Source: Benincasa hispida (taxonomy: Eukaryota; Streptophyta; Magnoliopsida; Cucurbitales; Cucurbitaceae). Taken from it: a DNA stretch of 64,000 bases. The stretch spans positions 52,252,860-52,316,859 of the forward strand of contig NC_052354.1 in NCBI RefSeq assembly GCF_009727055.1, in the 5' to 3' direction. Positions 46,017 to 57,979 of the stretch are shown piece by piece. The stretch's first letter is position 1. Every line of letters begins with the position of its first letter. The position numbers and the translations under genes are program-made. The notes under the pieces are model-generated. The model did not search any database, had not been told where the DNA came from, and saw only the letters and a list, made by a program, of their open reading frames with translations.

Positions 46017-47833
46017 GCCAAAATTAGTGAATTTGAGTGCTTAGATGATCCTTGTGCTTCCACTGCTGTTGATACAATCCTACACTTTTGTTCTCGAAAG
46101 TTTAATCCTGAAAAAGCTCTGGGTACTGGGCTCTCTTCTCATCCTCTCGTTCCCATGTTGCCTCTTTGAACTGGTGATTCTGCCATAAAACTTTCACTAG
46201 TACTATCTTCCTATTGCGTAAAGTCTTCACCTCCCTGGCGAGAATTCGAATAGGCTTTTCCTCATATCTAAAGTTCTCATTCAACTGTAATGGTTCAAAA
46301 TCCACCACATAGGATGGATCTGCCACATACTTCCTCAACATCGAAACATGAAAAACATTGTGAACTATTGAGAGAGACAGTGGCAACACCGATCGATAAG
46401 CTACTGGGCCAATTCGCTCCAAAACCTCGCAATGCCCAATAAATCGTGGACTTAGTTTTTCCTTCCTACCGAACCTCGAGACGCCTTTCATAGGCGCTAC
46501 TTTCAGAAACACTTTATTACCAACCTAAGATACCAGATCTTTACACCTAACATCGACGTAACTTTTCTGTCTACTCTAAGCTATTTACACGTGTACTCCA
46601 ATGTTCTGTTTGCCTCATTCATGGTCTGCACTAACTTAGGTCCTGGAAACTTCCATTTACCAACTTCGTTCTATTAGACTGGAGACTTGCAATTCTTCCA
46701 TATAGAGCCTCCAAATGGCACCGTGATAGTACTAGCTTGATAACTGTTTATTATAAGCAAACTTTACGAGATGAAAATGGGAGTCACAACTCCCTGAAAC
46801 TCCCACCCACAAGCACATAATAAATCTTCCATTTTTTTGGGTTCAAACGCTCAGTTTGACCATCAGTCTGTGGATGAAAGACTATACTGAATTTTGACTG
46901 GGTATCTAAACCTTTTGGGAGATTCTTTAAAAAATGTATGTGAAACGTGGGTCAACATTTGTCATAAATGAAACTGACACCTCAAGAAGTGTGACGACAT
47001 CTTCCATAAATAACTATGAAACTTAAGATGCTAAAAATCAACAGTACTTTAACACATTTACTCTGAGAGCTGTGAAAATTGTCATGAGCTTAAGAAAGTC
47101 TTATTCACTAAAAACATGTAACTGAACCTATCATACTGTCATAGAGAAATCTTTATATATGCGATGGAGAAACTGGTTATACTATATAATGCGTAATCTA
47201 AAGATACGTAGCAAAACAAATCAGGTTAACTGAATATTGCTTCTACTATAGGAGTATCAACTGTTAGACCCTCCTTAATAGTTATGTGTATGAGAATCAA
47301 CTTTGTCCTGTTAAGTCTTGTACTTGATAGAAACTCGACATAAAGCTTCCTTATGGAAGGGACTACAAAACTTACTCTAGACCAATCTCATGTCACTCTT
47401 TAGTCCTAAACAAACACATATCATTATTTAGATCCTGCTACAAATAAGTCTCAAAATCTTTTTCATAATGAGGTCTTGAAGTCCTCGGATCCTGTAGAGC
47501 ATTCATCAATCTAAAACACAGCACCACAACCTCATAATAATTATATATAATCTCTGAAGATATCCATCTCCATAGAGCCTATCAACTCATCGTCCATGCT
47601 AGAAGAAACATACGATCTATGATGCTCTAAGTTCAGGATTCGGAATGCGGATCTAGCATCTAATGGCCCCAGCATTTTCCTGCAACTTGGCTATGTTACC
47701 ATAACCAACTCTTAATATGGTTGTTACAAAAGCACATGGATTTCAACTCTTTTCTTAACATATTAAACTAGTGTGCCCAGAGGCAAAACATTAAGGCGTC
47801 TAGAAAACTTTTGTAAATAGCTCATATATTTAC
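46017..47833 (-). pseudogene. Tekay/Del-like gypsy integrase and chromodomain-like end, degenerate
   Basis: The open part, 46102-46512, encodes the end of a gypsy integrase: SRFGRKEKLSPRFIGHCEVL, RIGPVAYRSVLPLSL, VHNVFHVSMLRKYV and a chromodomain-like tail LVKVLWQNHQFKEATWERED before the stop. Upstream, 46530-46960, broken pieces match the integrase core, including HPQTDGQTERLN and, in scrambled frames, the NNSYQA region. From about 46960 to 47833 I could not assign the domains with confidence. The wording is typical of the Tekay/Del branch of chromoviruses. Integrase of this branch targets heterochromatin through its chromodomain; this copy is dead. Confidence 0.7.
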
Positions 47834-49304
47834 TGTTGGGATTGATGTTTTAATTCTCCAGGAGTCTCGTTGTTTTGTAAAGATACACATTGTTCAATGA
47901 ATAAAATAAGTGTCATTTAATTCTGACATTTACTCATATCCAATATATGTGATATCCAAGTGGATCATACCTTAAGTAATAACCAAAATAGGTATGTAGT
48001 ATATGAATTAAGGTGGGATACCTGATCCTGGTGACACTACGAATATGGTCCACTTTGTAGAGGTTTGCAAGTGTTGTAAACTACTACAAATGGTAGATCC
48101 TGACCATTCATGTGGAGACGTGCGGGCAGGGGTGTCCTATACAAAGAGTTTGTATAAGACCTGGACCAACGAGATGACTAGACTCTGTATATAACGCCAT
48201 TGATACTAGAGACTTGCATCTCACCTAAACGACCAGGTGACACGACCTCAATCCTGAGTGTTTGGGAACTCTTTGCCTTTGATGGTGGTCCTTTGAATTA
48301 GTATGGGTGAGAGTGGCCAGATTGTCAACTCAACATGCCTACCTTTTTGGAGACTTGTCTGATCTGGGAGCTGGGAACTAATCATAAGATGGAATTCACT
48401 GCTTTCCCGAATCAGGGTATAAGTAGAGAGATTGCTCCCTTAAAGGTTGATTCCGGGGCTTGAACATAGTGGCACAAACTTTTTCTTTGGAAGAGAAGAC
48501 TCAGTCATAGTAGGACTCCGACTTATGTTCATTAGAGGAATCAGTGGTACTTAGGAGACAGATGTAACTACAAGGGCATAACGGTTGTTGGCCCAATTGT
48601 ACTTATGAGCGATCTGTGAAGGGTTGTTACACTGTTGATTGGTTAAGATGGACACATAATATATCTGTGGTAAGGGAGAGTTTCAGCTGTCGATCTTAGT
48701 GGAGTGCTTGGCAGTTAACGATAGTGGATCCCGTGATTAAGAGTTTTAGTCAATTATTCACGTACTGTTGGAGCTTCGAGCTACAGGTCCATGAGATCCC
48801 CTTGGTTAGCTCAATAGATTTAGTTGTTCTTTGTGTTTTGATTTGATATGTTAAAATTGGACAAGAGGTATTTTGATTATATTATGATATAATCGGTATG
48901 ATGTATAAGATACATCTAATGGAGGACTTGATGTAAATGAGATTTACATTAAGTACCATGGAATAGAAAAAAAAAAAACTTATGGTTTATTATTATTTCA
49001 TGCGATGAAATATTAAAACTATAGGTTATAAATATAGTATGATAAGTTAGTTATCATTTATATTTATAATAATATTAATTATTGGATAATTAATTCTTTT
49101 TCTTTAATAACCAATTGAGTGGGTGGTTATTGGATTCATGGTAACCGTGAGTTTAAAAGGAAAGTGGTTTTCATATTTTGAAAAGGAGATTTTATAAAAG
49201 GTTTTTCATAAAAAGTTTTCAGATTTCTGTCTCAACGAAAAAGGGATCTCACGATAGTCGTCGAGTAAATACGGATTTACTAAACGACGGTTGGACGAGC
49301 TAAA
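47834..49304 (+). repeat. Long LTR, copy D, left part
   Basis: Starts TGTTGGGATTG, shares the family layout and closely matches copy E (59368-60884). It contains the hairpin at 48138-48156 and ends where an Athila-type LTR begins after CTAAA. The family sequence resumes near 57980. Confidence 0.65.
48138..48156 (+). other. Conserved LTR hairpin, copy D
   Basis: Stem TATACAAA / TTTGTATA of 8 bp, loop GAG, 304 bases from the LTR start. The covarying pair is A-T. Confidence 0.65.
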
Positions 49305-50982
49305 TGATAACGAGCAATAATGCATGTTATCATAGTGCTAAGTTCTTATACAACGTTGGATTGCGTTGATGAAATATGTTAATTTGCGTCCATTAAGCAT
49401 CATTTTCATAATATTGCGGTCGCATGTGTTCAACGCATTAGAACAGTTGATTTTTGTATTTTTGTGCAGAATATGCATTAACGCAATGCAAAAATTGCGA
49501 TCATAGGAAATCATTGGTCGAGTGCAACTTCACCGCAAGGCTTTACGTTGATCGTGCTCGTAAACGTTCGCCCGAGAAGGATTGCTGCAACTTGGTCAGC
49601 GCAACATGGTGGGCACATCTAGGTGAAAGGCCAATTAAGTGTGATGGGATAGAAAGCTGATGACAGTCGAATCCAAATTAAGTTGACAGCCGATAATAGT
49701 CACAAAGTACATTCAGCTTTTTCAGTGACAATTATTTGGCGCATCAGTCAGGAATTAAAGCTGTCCCATTTGTACAATCAGAAGATCAGGAGAGAGAAAC
49801 CACCCTTCACCATGGATGCTCTATAAATACCAAGGGCTTTAGAGAAGGGGTTAAGCAGTTAAAGATTTCATACATCAGTTCACACGCTTTTGTTCTTAGT
49901 TTTCTTTTATTTTAAGGCGGACGCAAGGGAGGAAGTTGTTCTAGCAAATCGTTCCGGTAAGCTTGGGAGAGCGCCCGAAGCTTCAAGGATAGAGAGAGGG
50001 CCGACGCCTGCAGAAGCTGGAACATCTTTAGAACAGAATAAAGATTTCAGTGTAAAAGCCTCGGTCAGCAAGAAATTGCTACTAGGCTCTCTACCTTTAA
50101 CTTCCATTGTCATTTTGTATTCAACTCATTTATAAAAATGGAATTTCCTTCTTTATGCTTGTTTACTCTCTGTTATTTACACATGAGTAGCTAAATCGGT
50201 TGAATGGGTTGAGAAGCATTTAGCTAGCACAACTAGGGAATCTTCATTTTTTGCGATTATCTTGTTTACGTATGCTTCATTCGTCCATTAGAGATACTCG
50301 GGAGGGTAGTCTAAGGACAGGATCTAGACTTGGGAAGGTCAGGTTAGAATCTAGACTCGGAAGAGCTAGATTAGAACGCATGAACAAGAGAAAGGCGCTT
50401 AGGAATGAGCACTATTTGTTATCAACGCATCGCATGCATCCTAGAGATAGGATATGATTGTATGTGGTCACCTTGCTTTTATGCATTTTGCATCATCACA
50501 TAGGACAAGAGTAAAGACTTAGGGATGAGCTCTATGGACATTTTTCATTCAACACATGCGTCCTAGATTTAGGAGCATCGCATTTACATTGGAAAATGAC
50601 TTGTTGTGCATGGTTGTAATATGATCGCATAGTCTGACGCATTCCTAAGTAACGCTAGCTAAAGATCTTCTCAATCCGTTCATCGCATACTCATTGCATC
50701 TATCAACACAACTGTCTTTTCTCAACTCCGCCGCATTTGTTTATTTCTTTTTAATTAACGCAAACAACAAACCCAATACTTTATTTATTTATCGGATTAC
50801 CACAAAGTTCTTCATAAAAATTACTAATGCAAATTTTTTTTACAAGTCCCAGTGTTCGACCCTGGACTTACCAGGAAACTCAGAGGAATTTACACTTGGA
50901 TTCCGCTGGGGAAACTTGGGTGCACAACGAAATTCTATCAATGCATATCATCCATATTTCCATTTCATAAAATCAAGCACCA
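49305..50982 (+). repeat. 5' LTR of the Athila-type element
   Basis: Begins TGATAACGAG and ends AAGCACCA six bases before the primer-binding site. It aligns throughout with the solo LTR at 60885-62561 (1,678 versus 1,677 bp), with many substitutions. The open frames inside it are chance. Confidence 0.75.
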
Positions 50983-50988
50983 AGTTTT

Positions 50989-51006
50989 TGGCGCCGTTGC
51001 CGGGGA
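50989..51006 (+). other. Primer-binding site, tRNA-Asp type
   Basis: Reads TGGCGCCGTTGCCGGGGA, the site used by Athila-type plant gypsy elements and complementary to the 3' end of plant tRNA-Asp. Confidence 0.85.
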
Positions 51007-51059
51007 CTTCGACAAAATAGAGTGCTAATGGTAATTATTCTGATTTCTTTACAGACTCT

Positions 51060-52375
51060 CAATCTCTGGCAAATTATGACCCGAAGATTGAGAGAACATT
51101 TCAAAGGAGATTGAGAGACTGCCAACAACATCCACAATCCAATAAAGAAGAGATGACAAAGCAGCCTGAAAATGGAGCACCAAATGATAATAATGTCATG
51201 GCGAATCCAATTCTGCTGGCAAACAATCGCAATAGACCCATTAGGGACTATGCATCGCCAAACCTCTATGATTTTTCTCTAGGAATCATGAGGCCTGCCC
51301 TTGACGGAGCAGATTCGAAATGAAACCGGTGATGTTGCAGATGATCCAGACTGCAGGTTAATTCGGAGGAAGGCATGGCGAGGACCCGCATGCCCACCTT
51401 CGAAGTTTTATTGAAATCTGCAATACTTTTGTGTTCCCGAACATCTCTGCTGAAGAAGTTCCACTAACGTTGTTCCCATTTTCTCTCTTTGATCAGGCTA
51501 GGAAATGGGCGTATTCTCTCGAGCCAGGAGAGATCACTTCTTGGGAACAGGTAGTGGAGAAATTTATGAAGACGTATTTTCCACCTACCGAGAACGCCAG
51601 ATGAAGGAAACTGATTACAAATTTTGAACAAGACATGGACGAATCGCTCAGCGATGCTTGGACGAGGTTTAAAAGGTTCGTCCGGGACTGTCCACATAAT
51701 GGGTTGCCAGACTGCCTTCAAATGGAGATTTTCTACCATGGTTTGAATCCCGCTTCGCAGACTGTTGCCAATGCAGCAGCTGTATGATGAGGTGAAGAAT
51801 ATCTTGGATCGCATCTCTAAAAACCATGAAGATTGGAGAGAGAGCGACCAGAGATTAAGACTCAAAGACACTAATGCAAACAATGGTGCTATTGCTTCAT
51901 TACAAAACCAAATGACTGCAATGATGAATTTAATCCAAGGAATTGCGATTAGCAGCCCAACACCGGAAACTGGGCAAATCAATGCAATCAGTCAAAACAC
52001 CGCAAGGCGTGCGACTTGCGGTGATCGGCATGCAATGGAAGATTGCCCGCAAAATCCACAATCTGTATACTTTGTAAAAAATAATCCCTTTTCAAATACT
52101 TATAACCCCAAGTGGAGAAACCACCCCAATTTTGCTTGGAAGAATTAACAACAAAATTTCCAACCGTGGCGCAAAAAGAAGGGTCACCAGGATTCTTCCC
52201 TTGCAACAACGGTCAACCGAGCAACCAAGAAAGTAGCTCACAACAACCACCGCAATCCTCTTCTTTGGAGAGCCTATTGAAGCAATACATAGAGAAAAAC
52301 GAGATTGTGCTTCAAAGTCAGGCGACGTCCATCCGCAATCTCGAATTAAGATGGGCTAGATTGCGAGTGAGCTGA
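51060..52375 (+). pseudogene. Athila-type gag, degenerate
   Basis: The N-terminal part (51111-51323) has NRPIRDYASPNLYDF. The gag core follows in another frame at about 51380-51780 with FIEICNTF, FDQARKWAYSL and DAWTRFKRFVRDCPHNGLPD, the plant retrotransposon gag signature. The C-terminal part has a knuckle-like stretch, CGDRHAMEDCPQNP, in which one expected cysteine is missing, then a glutamine- and serine-rich tail. Stops and frame changes at about 51320, 51605 and 51790 break it. Gag forms the particle shell; this one cannot be translated whole. Confidence 0.8.
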
Positions 52376-52457
52376 AAAGTAGACTACGAGGGGCTTTGCC
52401 AAGTTCAACCAAACTTCCACGCAACCCGGGGGGATCAGGTAAAGAGCAATGTTAGGT

Positions 52458-53108
52458 TGTGACATTGCACAGTGGGAAGACTGTGGAGGGAGAAAAGAAG
52501 GAGCTTAGTAGAACAACTTCCATTGCGATTGAACCTGAGATTGCGGTGACGCGAGAAGAAGAAAGAGAAAATGAAGCAGTAGAACCGGAGGTTGCGTCGA
52601 CCTCGAAGCCAACTGAAATTGGAACCGTGAAAGTTCAGTTACCCCCTTTCCATAGAGACTAAGGAAGAAAAAGAACGAAAAGGTACAGTACCAATGCTTC
52701 TTATCTATGTTAAAGTAGTTACATGTTAATATTCCTTTTAGTGAAGCGATTGAGGAAATGTCTGCCTATACCAAGTTTTTGAAGGATATGGTAATTAAGA
52801 AGAGGGGATTTGGAAAATTTTCCACGGTGGCGTTAACGCAAAGTTCAAAATCCATAATTCCACCAAAGATGAGCGATCCTGGGAGCTTTACCATTCCTTG
52901 CTTCATAAGAGGACTCTACATTGGGCAAATCCTGTGTGACTTGGGAGCCAGCATAAATTTGATGCCTTTGTCCATCTTTAGACAATTAAATGTGGGGCAA
53001 CTTGTGCCTACATCAGTGACTCTCCAACTGGCCGACAGATCTCTGATTCATCCAAAAGGAGAGGTGAAGGATGTGCTGATAACAATTCCCACCAAACACT
53101 TGAATTGA
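52458..53108 (+). pseudogene. Athila-type protease region, degenerate
   Basis: 52459-52662 carries LHSGKTV and an acidic linker. 52758-53108 carries AYTKFLKDMVIKKR and the retropepsin-like core IPCFIRGLYIGQILCDLGAS with INLMPLSIFRQL and VTLQLADRS. The catalytic aspartate lies in CDLGAS, as usual in Athila. The frame to gag and to reverse transcriptase is broken. Confidence 0.8.
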
Positions 53109-53339
53109 AAACCCTACCAACCCATTTGAAGTACACATTTTGGGGGCAGAAGAAGAACTGCCAGTTCTAATTCCTCTACGCTCAACGAAGATCAGGAGAA
53201 TGCGTTGATGTGTATTCTCAGGAAACATGTGTGAGCAATTAGCTGGATGCTCGCTGACATTAGAGGCATTAGCCCTGTGTACTGCATGCACGCATTCGTC
53301 TTGAAGATGACCACAAAGCAATAATTGAACATCAATGCA

Positions 53340-54105
53340 GACTTAACCCTTCATGAAGAAGGTCGTAAAAAAGGAGATTATCAAATGGCTAGACGCGGGC
53401 ATTATTTATCCTATAGCAGATAGATGTAGGTTAGCCCCGTGCAATGATGTGTCGAAGAAGGGCGGAATGACGGTAGTCCCGAATGAGAATAACAAATTAA
53501 TACCGCAAAGAACCATCACTGGATGACGCATATGCATGGACTACCGCAAACTAAATGCGGGCCACAAAGAATGATCATTTCCCTCGTCATTCATCGATCA
53601 AATGTTAGACGACTAGCCAGGGATGATTTTACTGCTCTTGGATGTTATGCCGGATACAATCAAATCATGATAAGCTCCTGAAGATCAAGACAAGACCACA
53701 TTCACCTGCCCATATGGGACATTTGCTTTTCACCTGCATGGTCTTTTGGCCTCATGCCAATGCGCCAAGCACGTTCCAAAGGTGCATGCATGGCAATCTT
53801 TTTCAGATTATCTCGAGGACTCCGTGGAAAATATTAGGATCACTTTCTCCGTTTAGGGAATACCTATGAAGGTCTACCAGCCAACTTGGAGAAGATTCTT
53901 GAAAGATGTGAAAGAGACGGAATCTAGTGCTCAATTGGGAAAAATGTCATTTTATGGTTAAAATGAGGGCATAGTGTTGGGAATTAAGGTCTCCCGCGAG
54001 CGATGGAGTAGGAAGGTGGACAAAGCAACAGATTGAAGTAATTGAAAAAATTCCACCTCAACCAGGGCATGAAAGCTGTGCGAAGCTTCTTGGGTCACGC
54101 TGTAT
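53340..54105 (+). pseudogene. Athila-type reverse transcriptase, heavily degenerate
   Basis: Can be followed in all three frames: VVKKEIIKWLDAGIIYPIAD near 53355, CMDYRKLNA near 53535, YAGYNQI-like bases near 53650, TFQRCM near 53770, ANLEKILERCERDGI near 53885, and RSFLGHA just before the gap. The catalytic aspartate pair expected near 53830-53850 cannot be recognised. The enzyme is lost. Confidence 0.75.
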
Positions 54106-54782
54106 NNNNNNNNNNNNNNNNNNNNNNNNNNNNNNNNNNNNNNNNNNNNNNNNNNNNNNNNNNNNNNNNNNNNNNNNNNNNNNNNNNNNNNNNNNNNNNN
54201 NNNNNNNNNNNNNNNNNNNNNNNNNNNNNNNNNNNNNNNNNNNNNNNNNNNNNNNNNNNNNNNNNNNNNNNNNNNNNNNNNNNNNNNNNNNNNNNNNNNN
54301 NNNNNNNNNNNNNNNNNNNNNNNNNNNNNNNNNNNNNNNNNNNNNNNNNNNNNNNNNNNNNNNNNNNNNNNNNNNNNNNNNNNNNNNNNNNNNNNNNNNN
54401 NNNNNNNNNNNNNNNNNNNNNNNNNNNNNNNNNNNNNNNNNNNNNNNNNNNNNNNNNNNNNNNNNNNNNNNNNNNNNNNNNNNNNNNNNNNNNNNNNNNN
54501 NNNNNNNNNNNNNNNNNNNNNNNNNNNNNNNNNNNNNNNNNNNNNNNNNNNNNNNNNNNNNNNNNNNNNNNNNNNNNNNNNNNNNNNNNNNNNNNNNNNN
54601 NNNNNNNNNNNNNNNNNNNNNNNNNNNNNNNNNNNNNNNNNNNNNNNNNNNNNNNNNNNNNNNNNNNNNNNNNNNNNNNNNNNNNNNNNNNNNNNNNNNN
54701 NNNNNNNNNNNNNNNNNNNNNNNNNNNNNNNNNNNNNNNNNNNNNNNNNNNNNNNNNNNNNNNNNNNNNNNNNNNNNNNNNN
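54106..54782. other. Assembly gap of 677 N
   Basis: The flanks encode RSFLGHA and FYRRFIKDFS, which are adjacent in the family. The gap is probably spurious or holds a nested insertion. Confidence 0.9.
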
Positions 54783-55635
54783 ATTTTACAGACGATTCAT
54801 CAAGGACTTTTCAAGATACCACGACCACTGTGTGCGTTGTTAGAGGCAAACAGAAAATTTGAGTTACAACAATTGCCTCAACGCATTCAGAGTTTTAAAA
54901 GATGCGCTGATTACCGCACTCGTGTTGATTGCGCCAGACTAGACACTTCCATTTGAAATCATGTGCGACACAAGTGGGTATGCGATGGGAGCAGCTTTAG
55001 CGCAAAAGAGAGAAACAATTTTGCATTCCATCGCATATGCGAGTAAGACTTTAAACCCTGCTCAAACAAATTATACCACCACAGAGAAAGAACTCTTGGC
55101 TGTGATTTTTGCGTTGGAAAAATTTTGGTCATATCTGTTGAGAACCAAAGTACTCATCCACACTGATCACTCGGCGATCAAATACTTAATGACAAAGAAG
55201 GACACAAAGCCGAGATTAATCAGATGGGTTCTCCTCCTTCAAGAATTTGATATCGAAATAATTGATCGGAAGGGGACAGAGAATCAGGTTGCAGATCACT
55301 TGGCTAGACTGGAAAATCCTGAGGTTAACCGTAACGAGTCTGAGGTGAGTGTCGTATTCCCGGATGAGCAGCTTTTCCACATAGAAGAATTGCCCTGGTA
55401 TGTGGACATCGTCAATTATTTGGTTTGTGAGCAATTCCCCGAAGATTACACCTACCACCAACAGAAGAAGCTCAAGCACGAACGCAAACATTATTATTGG
55501 GATGAGCTGAACCTGTATAAAAGAAGTGCAGACCAGATTTTTCAATTATGTGACCAAATGCTACTCAACAACACATATTGTCACAATGCCACGACTCACC
55601 ATATGGTAGACACTTTGGAGGGTAGTGCACCGTAG
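54783..55635 (+). pseudogene. Athila-type RNase H and integrase zinc finger start, mostly open
   Basis: 54783-54960 holds the end of reverse transcriptase with a frame change. 54961-55635 is open for 224 codons: CDTSGYAMGAALAQKRE, AYASKTLNPAQTNYTTTEKE, LIHTDHSAIKYLM and DRKGTENQVADHLARLEN give a typical gypsy RNase H. The frame continues into the linker and the start of the integrase zinc finger, where it ends at a stop. RNase H degrades the RNA template during cDNA synthesis. This is the best preserved domain of the element. Confidence 0.85.
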
Positions 55636-55643
55636 CCAAAGTT

Positions 55644-56670
55644 TTGCAAAGTGGATTCTTTTGGCCTACATTATTCAAGAATGCGGCTGGTTACACAATA
55701 AAATGTGATCGGTGCCAATGCACAGGTAACATTTCATGGAAAAACACAATGCCAATGAACACTAACTTGAAGCTTGAATTATTTGACGTATGGGGGATTG
55801 ATTTCCTGGGACCATTCCCTCCCACGGGTGGTAAGCATTACATTTTATTAGCCGTCGATTGTGTCTCCAAGTGGGTAGAGGCAATAGTATGTGCTGCAAG
55901 CGATGCGGTGGTAGTCTCCCAGTTCCTGAAGAAAAATATTTTCACTCGTTTTGGAACTCCCCGTGCCATATAAGTGATGAAGGATCTCACTTTGTCAATC
56001 ACAATATCAAGGAGTTGTTGTGCAAGTACAACATCCTCCACAAAGTGGCCACTGCATACCATCCGCAAACGAATGGTCAGGCTGAATTGTCCAATCGAGA
56101 AATTAAGCTGATACTTGAGAAGGTAGTAAAGCCTTCACAGAAAGATTGGGTAATGAAGCTCGACGATGCGTTGTGGGCATACCGGACCGCATTCAAAACA
56201 CCAATAGGTATGTCTCTGTATGCGTTGGTATTTGGTAAGGCGTGTTATTTGCCGTTGGAGCTGGAATATAAGGCACTGTGGGCGGTAAAGATGCAGTTGG
56301 TCGAGTTAGAAAGCAGGAGAAGCGTAAAAAATGTAGTTGGTCGAGTTAGAAGAATGAAGGATCAATGCATATAAGAATGCGAAGATTTATAAGGAGCGCA
56401 CCAAGCACTGGCATGACAAACGCATATGTGGTAAGAACCTCCAAGTCAGGCAAAAGGTCTTACTCTTCAATTCAAGACTGTAGCTCTTCCTGGAAAAATT
56501 AAAATCACGCTGGTCCGGTCCCTTCATCATCAAAGAAATATTTTCACATGGTGCAGTGGAGCTGATCACTGAGGATGGCAGCCGGACATTTAAGGTTAAT
56601 GGACAGCGAGTTAAAGCATATTGCGGAGATGATTTCCCGCCAAAAAAAGCCTTCGTGAAGTTGAAAAACC
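55644..56670 (+). pseudogene. Athila-type integrase, frameshifted
   Basis: 55644-55973: SGFFWPTLFKNA, the zinc-finger CDRCQCTGNIS, and the core start VWGIDFLGPFPP. In a shifted frame, 55970-56374: [40 protein letters not shown] and the end of the core. The three acidic residues can be placed at GIDF, SDEG and AELSNRE. A frame change near 55975 and another near 56300 break it. The C-terminal domain continues in fragments to about 56670. Inactive. Confidence 0.85.
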
Positions 56671-56679
56671 CGGACTAAC

Positions 56680-57979
56680 CCTTACTTGACTCTTGAACAC
56701 TTATCCCTTCGTCACTTTACTATTATTTAAGCTATCTTCATCTCACTTATTTTTCAGTCTCAAAAAAAAAAAAAAAAATTTGTTGTTTTGCTTTAAATCG
56801 TTTGATCCTCTCTTTGTTTGTTTACAATGCTTAAGGCACAGGATTGTAGAGATGTTACATGAAGGCGCAAATTATCTCACTTCATCACTGCAATCCACAG
56901 AAGATAGATCGCCTCAAGGATGGATGCGTCAATACACAATGCGGGCGACAACGCAAAATTTGGGGGTGTACTCTTCCTTATCTTTATTTTAAATTTTGCG
57001 CTATCACATTGGATTTTAGTTTTCAATGTTTTATCACCGCATCCTCTTTAATCACCGCAATCACTTGACATAGATAAATTTAGTAGTTTACTGCATTTTG
57101 TTTCTTTGCCAAGTATGATTTCAATGATGAAAAATACGCTTCTATTTCTTTCGTATATATTAAAGTCAACTTAGCCTTAAGATAGTCACCTCATGAAATA
57201 TTTCTAGAAGTTAGGGGTTTGCTAGCTTTCTTTCAAACTCTCTTTACAATGCATTCTAAGAACATCGCATGACTTATTTTAATCTTTTGGCAATGAGGAT
57301 ATTGCCGCATTTTAAATTTGGGGGTGAGGTATTTATTTTCGACCTTGCTATTTCAAAAAAAAAAAAAAAAGAATAGTTTGAGAATAACAACTCTACTGTC
57401 AATGCAAGGGGAAACCCATGTTGATAAGAGTTAAGTTGTGAAAGGCACTTACCCGTAGTTGGATGTCCGCATGACACACGTGGGGGCAAGCCAAAACGAA
57501 AGTAAGTCACCAGGATCAATACATAAATAAATGACCGTAAACTCCACTGCCAAATAGGTATGAGTTTAGTCTGAGAAAGAGTGTATTGCTCGTAGTTGGA
57601 TGTCCACATGACACCCGGGGAGCAAGCCAAAACGAAGGTAAGACACTTGGATCAGGGCAAGGTCAGAAAAAAAAAATATTAATGAAGAAAATTTTTGTTT
57701 GCAAGGATAAAATCATTTGACACCCCGGTAGAAAATTTTCTTTTTGAAATAAATCATGCGATGTTCCAGAATTTAGTAAAGTCCTTTTGAAAGGTAAGCT
57801 TGCAGTTCCTAGGTCTTAGAAATATTTTAAGAAGAGACTGGAATAAGACTTAAGGAAATTCTGGTATATAGGATTTGAACGAAGCATGCTTGAGAAATCT
57901 AGGAAAAGAACTTTGCAGTTGACTTGCTAAAGAAATCTTTAGCTTATGCTTGAGGAAAAGCATTGTTTAAATTTGGGGG
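56680..57979 (+). other. Non-coding 3' region of the Athila-type element
   Basis: No env-like protein recognised. It has AAATTTGGGGG words near 56958, 57309 and 57969, the last at the boundary. A pair of direct repeats sharing CGTAGTTGGATGTCC and GCAAGCCAAAACGAA lies near 57452-57500 and 57591-57637. Confidence 0.6.

Larger units (their letters stand above)
49305..57979 (+). mobile_element. Athila-type Ty3/gypsy element, dead, 3' LTR not found
   Basis: Contains a 1,678-bp 5' LTR, a tRNA-Asp-type primer-binding site, and gag, protease, reverse transcriptase, RNase H and integrase in gypsy order on the plus strand. It then has a 1.3-kb non-coding 3' region with three polypurine-like words AAATTTGGGGG. 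Every coding domain has stops or frameshifts. After the last polypurine word the host LTR (copy D) resumes with no 3' LTR between, so that LTR was probably deleted. No env-like frame was seen after integrase. Confidence 0.75.

Noticed and set aside
51464..51982. 172-codon open frame on the minus strand
   Set aside because: It lies antisense to the Athila-type gag core on the plus strand and has no domain of its own.
55216..55545. 109-codon minus-strand frame
   Set aside because: It is antisense to the Athila-type RNase H, which is clearly on the plus strand.
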